Below, piece after piece: positions 53,660 through 62,519 of a stretch of DNA of 64,000 bases. The position numbers were made by a program, and so were the translations under genes. The stretch is from Rebecca billardiae RCC1528 (lineage: Eukaryota > Haptophyta): assembly GCA_965240325.2 (NCBI GenBank), contig OZ251233.1, positions 310,001 through 374,000 of the forward strand, in the 5' to 3' direction. The notes under the pieces are model-generated. The model saw nothing but the letters and a program-made list of their open reading frames with translations. It ran no database searches and was not told the DNA's origin. Position 1 is the stretch's first letter. Every line of letters begins with the position of its first letter.

Positions 53660-56600
53660 CTAGAAGCGGAACTGGTGCCGCACCTCAGCCTCCTCGGGCG
53701 GCACGCAGTCCTTGGGGCACAGGTTGAAGTGGCCGAAGAGCAGCCGGTGAGACTTGTGGCGCCGGCCGGACGGGCGCGCCGCCGTCTTCTCCGTGCCGCG
53801 CTGGACGCAGCCCGGCGGGCACAGGTTCTCGGGCGGGCACTCCGGCAGGCGCGCCGGCTCGAGGACAGCGCCAGGGGGCAGCGGGCTCGTCCCGCAGATC
53901 TTGGACCCAGTCACGTTCCTGCGCCACGCGCGCGGGCACGTACGGGGAGATGGACGCAGATGGCGGGTCAGCGCGAGCGTGTGGCGCGGTGCGCACCGTC
54001 GTGAGGCGCGTGCGGTCGCACGCAACAAGCGCGCGCGCGCACATGAGACGGAGGGAGGTGAGCTGGCCGAGCGAGTTCGGCAGCGAGCCGCGCATCAGGG
54101 TGGAGGACATGTCGATGCGCGTGACGTTGACGAGCCTGCCCAGCTGCGCGGGCACGGTGGAGGTGAGGTCCAGCTCAGAGAGGTCGAGGCGGCGCAGCTC
54201 GGTGAGCAGCCCGATCTCGGACGGCACACGCCCGACCAGCCGGTTGCGCGAGAGGTCGAGGTCCGTGATCGTGCGCAGGTTGCCGATCTCCGCGGGGATG
54301 GAGTCGCTGAAGAGGTTGCCGGCAAGGTTGAGCGTGTTCCACTGCATGCTGTCGAGCACGATCCAATTGTCGTGCGCGTCGCCACCGCCGCGGCCCCGGG
54401 TTGCACCAGTCTTGGACCTCCCTGGCTTGTGCAGGTGCCCGCTGAGCGCGTTGTCGTTCAGGATCAGCGTGAGCGCCCGCCGCGGGCCGAGGCTGCTCGG
54501 CAGCCCGCCGGTGAGATGGTTGTTCGAGAAGTCGTAGTACGTCACGTCGAAGAACGAGTCGACGTGGAACTGCCCCACGATCGAGTTGTTCGAGGCGTCG
54601 AGGTGGCGCAGCGTTGTGATGGGCCCGATGTGCGTAGGGATCGAGCCGCACATCTGGTTGTGCGCCACGTTGAGGTGGCGGAGGGTGCAGAGGTCGTCGG
54701 GCGGCGGCGGCGGGAACTTGGTGTGGAACTCGCCGCTGATCTTGTTGCGCGAGTAGTCGCCGTAGTCGATGTCGAAGAAGGAGTCCACCTGGAAGGAGTT
54801 GCCCGGCACGCTCAGGCGAGTGAGCGTCGTGATCTGCGCGAGCTCGGTCGGCAGCAGGCCGTGGAAAGAGTTGTCGCCCAGCTCGAGGGTAGTCAGCCCG
54901 TGGGTGATAGAACCGAGCTCGGTCGGCAGCACGCCCGTGAAAGAGTTGCCCGAGATGTCGAAGTACGAGACGTCGAAGAACGAGTCGATGTTGAAGTTGC
55001 CACGGATCGAGTTGTTGGCGATGTCGAGGTGGCGCAGCGTCGTGATCGGGCCGATGTCCGTCGGGATCGTGCCGCCCAGCTGGTTGTTTGCCGCGCGCAG
55101 AGTTCTGTAGCGGCACTCGCCGCCCGGCGCGGGCGGCGGCCACTTGTCCTGGAACGCTCCGCGGAGCCGGTTGCGCGAGTAGTCGCCGTAGTCGATGTCG
55201 AAGAAGGAGTCGACGTTGAACGAGTTGCCCGGCACGCTCAGGTGAGTGAGCGTAGTGATCTGCGCGAGCTCGGTCGGCAGCAGGCCGTGGAAAGAGTTGT
55301 CGCCCAGCGAGAGGTGGGCCAGCGACGTGCGGAACCCGATGGTCGACGGGATGGAGCCTTTCATCGAGTTGGAGCTCAGGTCCACGTGGGCCAGGCGGCG
55401 GCCGATACGCGCGCCGGCGCCCACCTCTGTCCATCGGCCGACGTTGCCCGTCAGGCGGTTGCCCGAGCCGTCAAAGTACTCGATGTCGAAGAACGAGTCG
55501 ATGTTGAACCCGCCACCGATCGAGTTGTTGGCGATGTCGAGGTGGCGCAGCGTCGTGATCGGGCCGATGCGCGTCGGGATCGTGCCGACCAGGCCGTTGT
55601 TCGCCACACGCAGACTTCTGTAGCGGCACTCGCCGGTGTCCGGAGGCGGCGGCCACTTGTTCTGGAACGCACCGGTGATCTGGTTGCGCGAGTAGTCGCC
55701 GTAGTCGATGTCGAAGAAGGAGTCGACGTTGAACGAGTTGCCCGGCACGCTCAGGTGCGTGAGCGTGGTGATCTGCGCCAGCTCGGTCGGCAGCAGGCCC
55801 CGGAGCGAGTTGTCGCCCAGCGAGAGGTAAACGATGTTGGTGGTGACGCCGAGCTCGGTCGCCAGCGTGCCGGTGAGCGAGTTGCCCGAGCCGTCAAAGT
55901 AGGAGATGTCGAAGAACGAGTCGATGCGGAAGTTGCCGCTGATCGAGTTGTTGGCAATGTCCAGGTGGCGCAGCGTCGTGATCGGCCCAATGTCCGTCGG
56001 GATCGTGCCGCCCAGCTGGTTGTTCGCCACACGCAGAGTTCTGTAGCGGCAATCGTCGGTCCCAGGCGGCGGCCACTTCCTGTGGAACGCACCGGTGATC
56101 TTGTTGCGCGAGTAGTCGCTGTAGTCGATGTCGAAGAAGGAGTCGACGTTGAACGAGTTGCCCGGCACGCTCAGGTGTGTGAGCGTGGTGATCTGCGCGA
56201 GCTCGGTCGGCAGCAGGCCCCGGAGCGAGTTGTCGCCCAGCGAGAGGTAAACGATGTTGGTGGTGACGCCGAGCTCGGTCGGCACCGTGCCGGTGAGCGA
56301 GTTGCCCGAGCCGTCAAAGTACGAGACGTCGAAGAACGAGTCGATGTTGAAGCTGCCACCGATCGAGTTGTTGGCGATGTCGAGATGGCGCAGCGTCGTG
56401 ACCGGCCCGACGCGCGTCGGGATCGTGCCGCCCAGCTGGTTGTTCGCCACGTTGAGCCAGCCGATGACACAATTGTCGTCAGGGTCGGGCGGCGGCCACA
56501 TTGCGTGGAAGTCACCGGTGATCTTGTTGCGCGAGTAGTCGCCGTAGTCGATGTCGAAGAAGGAGTCGACGTTGAACGAGTTGCCCGGCACGCTCAGGTG

Positions 56601-59600
56601 CGTGAGCGTGGTGATCTGCGCCAGCTCGGTCGGCAGCAGGCCCCGGAGCGAGTTGTCGCCCAGCGAGAGGTGAACGATGTTGGTGGTGACGCCGAGCTCG
56701 GTCGCCAGCGTGCCGGTGAGCGAGTTGCCCGAGCCGTCAAAGTAAGAGACGTCGAAGAACGAGTCGATGCGGAAGTTGCCGCTGATCGAGTTGTTGGCAA
56801 TGTCCAGGTGGCGCAGCGTCGTGATCGGCCCAATGTCCGTCGGGATCGTGCCGCCCAGCTGGTTGCCCGCCACGTTGAGCCATGCGATGACACAATTGTC
56901 GTCAGGGTCGGGCGGCGGGAACTTGTTCTTGAACTCTCCGGTGATCTTGTTGCGCGAGTAGTCGCCGTAGTCGATGTCGAAGAAGGAGTCGACGTTGAAC
57001 GAGTTGCCCGGCACGCTGAGGTGCGTGAGCGTCGTGATCTGCGCCAGCTCGGTCGGCAGCAGGCCCCGGAGCGAGTTGTCGCCCAGCGAGAGGTAAACGA
57101 TGTTGGTGGTGACGCCGAGCTCGGTTGGCACCGTGCCGGTGAGCGAGTTGCCCGAGCCGTCAAAGTACGAGATGTCGAAGAACGAGTCGATGCGGAAGTT
57201 GCCGCTGATCGAGTTGTTGGCGATGTCGAGGTGGCGCAGCGTCCCGATCGGCCCGATGTCCGTCGGGATCGTGCCGCTCATCTCGTTGTTCGCCGCGCGC
57301 AGAGTTCTGTAGCGGCACTCAACGCCGGCCGGCCCCGGCGGCGGCCACTTGTTCTGGAACTCTCCGGTGATCTTGTTGCGCGAGTAGTCGCCGTAGTCGA
57401 TGTCGAAGAAGGAGTCGACGTTGAACGAGTTGCCCGGCACGCTGAGGTGCGTGAGCGTGGTGATCTGCGCCAGCTCGGTCGGCAGCAGGCCCCGAAGCGA
57501 GTTGTCGCCCAGCGAGAGGTGCTCAATGTTGGTGGTGGCGCCGAGCTCGGACGCCAGCGTGCCGTGGAACGAGTTGGAGCTCAGGTCCAGATGCGCACCG
57601 GCGAAGCCAAGCGTCACGGTGGCGACATCCCCACCCAGGCGGTTGCGACTCAAGTTCAGCGTGCGGAGGGCCTTCAACGGGAGCAAGGAGTCCGGAATCG
57701 TACCTGCGAGGGGGCAGGGGCACTGCTGAGATGTGGCACGCGTGTGCAGCATTGGCAGCCATCGCATCGCGCGCATGCGCACCGAAGATCTGGTTGTCTG
57801 AGAGATCGAGCGAGCTAAGGGACCTGAGCTTCCCGAGCTCGGGCGCGATGGTGCACGTGAGCGAGTTGGACGAGACGTCGAGCATCGAGAGACGCTGGAG
57901 CCGGTCGACGGTCGACGGCACCTCCCCGACCAGGCTGTTGCCGGCCAGGCTGAGTGAGACGAGATCAGTCGCGAGGCCGAGCTCGGTCGGGATGGTGCTC
58001 GTCAGCTTGTTGCCGCCCAAGCTCAGGCTGCGCATGGCCGAGTTGGCCAAAACCCTCGTCGGGATCGCACCTGTCAGGGCGCGGGCGTCCGCGCACGTGC
58101 ATGAGCTAGGGCCCTCCCTCTCGACGCACGCAATGGTCGCGCACGCACGCACCGACGAGCTGGTTGTCCGAGATATCGAGCGTGGCAAGGGACTGGAGCG
58201 TCCCGAACCCGACCGGGAGGGTGCACGAGAGCGAGTTGGACGAGAGGTCGAGCGACTCCAGCCGCTTGAGGACGGTGACGTGCGTGGGGATCTCGCCCAC
58301 CAGCCGGTTGCCCGACAGGTCCATCGACAGCATCTCCGTCTCCCACCGACCGACCTCGGACGGGATCGAGCCACTCAGGCTGTTGTCGCTGAGGTCGAGC
58401 TCGGCAAGCGTGGTGATCCCACCGAGCTCGGTGGGGATGGGTCCAGACAGCCTGTTGAGGTTCGCCCCCATCACAGTGATGGTGGCTGAGATGCCGAGCT
58501 CGGTCGGGATCGAGCCGGTGAGGCTGTTGTCGCCGACGGAGAGGGTGCCGAGCGTGGTGATGCTGCTGAGCTCAGTCGGCATGATGCCGGTGAGCGAGTT
58601 GGACGAGACGTCGAGCGTCTGCAGCCGCTTGAGGACGGTGACGTGCGTGGGGATCGAGCCCACCAGCCGGTTGCCCGACAGGTCCATCGACAGCATCTCC
58701 GTCTCGAGCCGACCGATCTCGCTCGGGATCGAGCCACTCAGGCTGTTGCCGCTGAGGTCGAGCTTGGCGAGTGTGGTGATCTCGCCCGTCTCCGTCGGGA
58801 TGATGCCGTCGCAGTCGTTGTCATGAACGTCGAGCGTCACCAGGGTGGTGATCAAGCCGATCTGGGACGGGATCGTGCCAATGAGCGAGTTCGACGAGAC
58901 GTCGAGCGTCTGCAGCCGCTTGAGGACGGTGACGTGCGTGGGGATCGAGCCCACCAGCCGGTTGCCCGACAGGTCCATCGACAGCATCTCCGTCTCGAGC
59001 CGACCGATCTCGCTCGGGATCGAGCCACTCAGGCTGTTGCCGCTGAGGTCGAGCTTGGCGAGCGTGGTGATCTCGCCCGTCTCCGTCGGGATGATGCCGT
59101 CGCAGTCGTTGTCATGAGTGTCGAGCATCACCAGGGTGGTGATCAAGCCAATCTCCGTCGGGATCGTGCTCGTGAGCGAGTTGGACGACAGGTTGAGCCT
59201 CTGCAGCCGCTTGAGGACGGTGACGTGCGTGGGGATCGAGCCCACCAGCCGGTTGCCCGACAGGTCCATCGACAGCATCTCCGTCTCCCACCGACCGACC
59301 TCGGACGGGATCGAGCCACTCAGGCTGTTGTCGCTGAGGTCGAGCTCGGCGAGCGTGGTGATCTCGCCCGTCTCCGTCGGGATGATGCCGTCGCAGTCGT
59401 TGTCATGAACGTCGAGCGTCACCAGTGTGGTGATCAAGCCGAGCTCAGTCGGGATCGTGCTCGTGAGCGAGTTGGACGAGAGATCGAGCGTCGACAGCCG
59501 CTTGAGGACGGTGATGTGCGTGGGGATCGAGCCCACCAGCCGGTTGCGAGGCAAGCTGAGCGTCTGGAGCGAGTTGGCGCGCGCGATCTCGGTCGGCACA

Positions 59601-59931
59601 ATTCCGGTGAGTGAGTTGTCGCCCAGCTGGATCGTGACGAGGCCGATGAACTCACCGATCTCCGTCGGGATCGGTCCCGTCAGCTGGCGGTTCTCCAGCA
59701 CCCTGCATGCCGCAGGGCGGCCAGCGCGTGAGCGAGCGCGCGGGCCACGCACTGCACAGCGGCTCGTGGGCGCGCGCCGCGCATTCTTTGGCGCGCGTGC
59801 GCGTGGCGCGCGGCGTACATGTCGACGCAGTTGTTCGGCGACCGGAGGCAATCTTGCCACAGCTCCGTCTCATCGAGCCTGAGCGCGCGCGCCGAGGCGA
59901 CGACGAGCGCCGCGACGACAAGCGCGCGCAT
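53660..59931 (-). CDS. Giant secreted leucine-rich-repeat protein, 1,956 residues
   Basis: Exons: 59931-59819, 59702-58153, 58070-57783, 57703-54043, 53918-53660. Introns are 116, 82, 79 and 124 nt, and each junction restores an LRR (DNQLVG|AIPTRV, DNQIFG|TIPDSL, SLRLM|NVTGSK). The N-terminus MRALVVAALVVASARA is a signal peptide, followed by a WxDC...NNCVD cap. The rest is plant-type LRRs (LxxLxLxxNxLxGxIPxxIG). Exon 2 holds about five modules of roughly 97 residues (THVTVLKRLQ, HDNDCDGIIPTETGEI). Exon 4 holds seven near-identical modules of about 141 residues containing NVDSFFDIDYGDYSRN; copies of gtagtcgatg on the plus strand are spaced 426, 513, 420, 423, 423 and 426 bp from 54,762. The C-terminus is Cys/Pro-rich (PECPPENLCPPGC, FNLCPKDCVPPEE) with no membrane helix or kinase. 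Possibly an extracellular adhesion or recognition protein. The first donor (GTACGC) is preferred over a GTGCG at 59,752 that would leave a 50-nt intron. Confidence 0.85.
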
Positions 59932-61475
59932 TTTGCTCGTCCCACCGGTCGCACGGGCAGTCCACGGGCAAGCCAAGCAAGCAGGCCGAGCCTTCGGACG
60001 GCCGGCGCGATCCGCCGACGCACGCCCGCGGGCGCCGCTGCACAGCGCGCACCAATTACTGCCACTTATTGCGAAAGATGGGCGCGTTGCGCGTTGAGAG
60101 CGCGCGCAGCCAATCACACCATCATCGCTAGGCGGTTGTCCGGCCGCTGGGTTCAGATATTATTCGAGATCAACGGGCGGCAGCAACTACCGTACCCACT
60201 TTGAGAGGTACTACAAACTGGGCTCAGAAAATTCAAGCGCAGTACTTCGTCCCCCTTTTTGGCGAGCGCCTTCTGCGGTTCCTCAGAAGCCCGCTCGCGA
60301 CCGCCGACAGCGATACGATGGCGGCGGCCACGCACGGCGCCATGTTCGCTCACATACGGACGCTGCGGGTGCGCGCGCGCTACGGGCGCGGGTCAGGACA
60401 CTTATGGACACCTACTGGCCTCGTTCGTGCGCATTCCCGCCCTCCCTCGCCGCACTCGCCGCGCGCCAAGGCTGGCTGCTTTCCATGTGACATGAGACGG
60501 AAGCCGTGAAGGCGCGCTCCTCGAGTGAGACCGCGCGCGCGTGCGTGTCAGAGGCCTGCCTCCTAAGGAAGAGTTACAGCTTCTGGCCGATGCGCCTGGG
60601 TGTTGGCAACTTGGCGAGTACCCGTGCTGGGGCGATGCCAGCGCATGTTCGACGGCGATGAACGCATTTGTTGCTTGGTCGGAGCCGCACTTATAACTTA
60701 TTCTTAAATTGCGCCAGTGGCGCCGGCACAGCGGCACTCGGAGCCCGTGCGTTGATGGCTCTGGCTCCGGTTGACCCCTGTCAGTCCGGTCATAGAAACC
60801 GGGCGTACCGAAAATGATCTTCGCATTCCTGCGGCCGAATGAACGCCCGAAGTGTCCCACAGGCACAGGGCCCCAAGTACTCAAGTAGGGTTGCTGATGG
60901 ATTAGGCCAATAAGTGCCCAGGGTGTGAAACTCAGTTTGTGACTACTTCACCAGACTCTATTTTTCATAGCTATTTAACCAGTCCGGTGACACATTTCCA
61001 ATAGCTACGGGTGCATCCGGATCGCTCCCGGACCGTGTTCTGACCGGACAGTCTGAAATGGGTTACAAATACATAGTAAAAATAGAGTCTGAACTATAGA
61101 GGAAGTGCTTGTTGGCCCAATATCGCTCTGAAGTCATCATCCAGGCATCCATTGAGGTCCTCCTGTGCAGTTTTCACGAGTGACTTCATGAAGGAGCTCA
61201 CAGTGCCCGTCTCTACTCTCTGGCAGGGGTCAACCGAAGCCACTCGGTCTCGTCAGCAGAGTCGGAGGCAGACGGCCTGAGCCCTGATGCGCCATCAGAC
61301 ATCCGATTCTATAGCCGATCATTGGTACGACTCGTTCGACGGCTTCCCGTGTCAGGTGAGCCGCGTCGACGCGTTGCATAGCGCCGCAGCAGACAGCAAC
61401 ATCACCAACAATAAGGACAGGCACACGCGCAGGATCAGCGCCGCTTCGGCTGGCACCCGGCGATGCCTGTCAGTG
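59932..61475. other. 1.5-kb intergenic region
   Basis: Upstream of the LRR gene and downstream of the amidotransferase gene, both on the minus strand, so it should hold the LRR promoter. 60,680-61,150 is AT-richer and includes a small foldback repeat (60,953-61,090). Short open frames on both strands show no recognisable domain. I see no gene. Confidence 0.45.
60953..61090. repeat. Small foldback (MITE-like) inverted repeat
   Basis: The left arm 60,953-60,980 begins agactctattttt and the right arm 61,061-61,090 ends aaaaatagagtct. The outer 13 bp are perfect and the next 15-17 bp match imperfectly (cat/act-a-tag/tatg...aacc). Total 138 bp. I see no convincing flanking direct repeat. Confidence 0.6.
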
Positions 61476-62402
61476 TCACTGGCATCGGCCGCGCGGTCCG
61501 CGCCCGCGCGACAATTGCTGGGCAGACTTGCCTAGTAGGAAAGCGACGACGAGGGCACGCACGAAGGCCGCGTCAGCCGGCGTGTACGCCTCGAACGACG
61601 CGGCCGCCGCCGCGAGCCCATCCGCATCGAGCGAGCCACTCTCGCGCAGGCTCGGCTCGATGCGCTCTCGCATCACGGCCGGCCAGAACTCAGGGTGGAA
61701 CTGCATGCAGAGCACGCGCTCGCCGAGGGCGTAGGCCTCACACGGGCACTTGGATGAGGACGCGAGCGCCTCGGCGCCGGGCGGCAGCTCGAGCACGCAC
61801 TGGCCGTGGGACTCGAGCACGCGCGGCGTGTCGGGCAGGGCGGCGCTGCCACTCGCCTGCCGTGTGCACTCGCGCGCGCGGCGCACCGCTGGGTGCGCGT
61901 GCCAACCGGGCGTGCACCGCAGCTGCTCGACGCCGAATGCGAAGGGCGCGGGGGCTGGGTTGGGCCCCACGCGCCCACCGAGCGCGTGCGCAACGATCTG
62001 ATGCCCAAAGCACACGCCGACGACGCGCACGCGCTCGTGCCGCGTGGCTGCGCGGATGCATGCACTGAGCCGCTGCATCCACGGCGTCGACGGCTCGTCC
62101 GTCACCATGCGGGCAGATCCCGAGATGATAATCCCGTCATACGCCTCCGGAGCTGGCAGCTCACCAAGCCACGCGCGGTACTCGTGCCACTCCACTGCTT
62201 GTCCACTCGGCGGCGCGAACGCGCGCCGAAAGATCTCCGGGAGGTCGTGCCACTTCTCAGAGTCTGCCACGTTGACGATTGCCCAGCGCAGCGGCGTGGG
62301 CGCGAGCCGGAGTCGCCGAGCGGCGCGGGCGGCCCGTGCGATCACGGCGAGTGACACGAGGAGCCCGCCGCCGAGCACGAGCAAGCCGACGCCGTCGCGC
62401 AT
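61476..62402 (-). CDS. Membrane-anchored class I amidotransferase, gamma-glutamyl-peptidase-like
   Basis: A single-exon, 308-residue protein. Residues 5-22 (VGLLVLGGGLLVSLAVIA) form one hydrophobic segment followed by arginines, predicting a signal anchor. Residues 38-250 are a class I glutamine-amidotransferase-like hydrolase: YDGIIISGSARMV, nucleophile Cys131 in VVGVCFGHQIVAHALGG, then ESHGQCVLELPPGAEALASS and the catalytic His236-Pro-Glu238 in CMQFHPEF. The HGQ/LPPGAE/ASS...C..EAY pattern resembles plant gamma-glutamyl peptidases, which act on glutathione conjugates, more than GMP synthetase; there is no synthetase domain. The start at 62,402 is the ATG directly before the hydrophobic segment. 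The frame remains open upstream but becomes Arg/Ala-rich antisense of the neighbouring gene. Head-to-head with the membrane protein gene at 62,520. Confidence 0.82.
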   Translation of the reverse strand: MRDGVGLLVLGGGLLVSLAVIARAARAARRLRLAPTPLRWAIVNVADSEKWHDLPEIFRRAFAPPSGQAVEWHEYRAWLGELPAPEAYDGIIISGSARMVTDEPSTPWMQRLSACIRAATRHERVRVVGVCFGHQIVAHALGGRVGPNPAPAPFAFGVEQLRCTPGWHAHPAVRRARECTRQASGSAALPDTPRVLESHGQCVLELPPGAEALASSSKCPCEAYALGERVLCMQFHPEFWPAVMRERIEPSLRESGSLDADGLAAAAASFEAYTPADAAFVRALVVAFLLGKSAQQLSRGRGPRGRCQ

Positions 62403-62519
62403 GCTGATCGCTCGTTGTGACGACGGGCGCAGTCCAGACCGCCACCGGGGCCGCTGCGAGGCGGGCACGCGTCGCGCTCCCACCGGCGAGCGGGCTGCGG
62501 GTCGGCTTCGGCGAGCGCC
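62403..62519. promoter_or_regulatory. 117-bp bidirectional promoter region
   Basis: The shortest head-to-head spacing in the window, between the amidotransferase start (minus) and the membrane protein start (plus). 5' untranslated regions must be very short or the transcripts overlap. Confidence 0.45.

Noticed and set aside
53754-57818. Antisense plus-strand protein of about 1,350 residues opposite the LRR exon
   Set aside because: Val/Arg/Asp-rich shadow of the LRR repeat. The minus strand carries canonical LRR motifs, and exon joins restore them.
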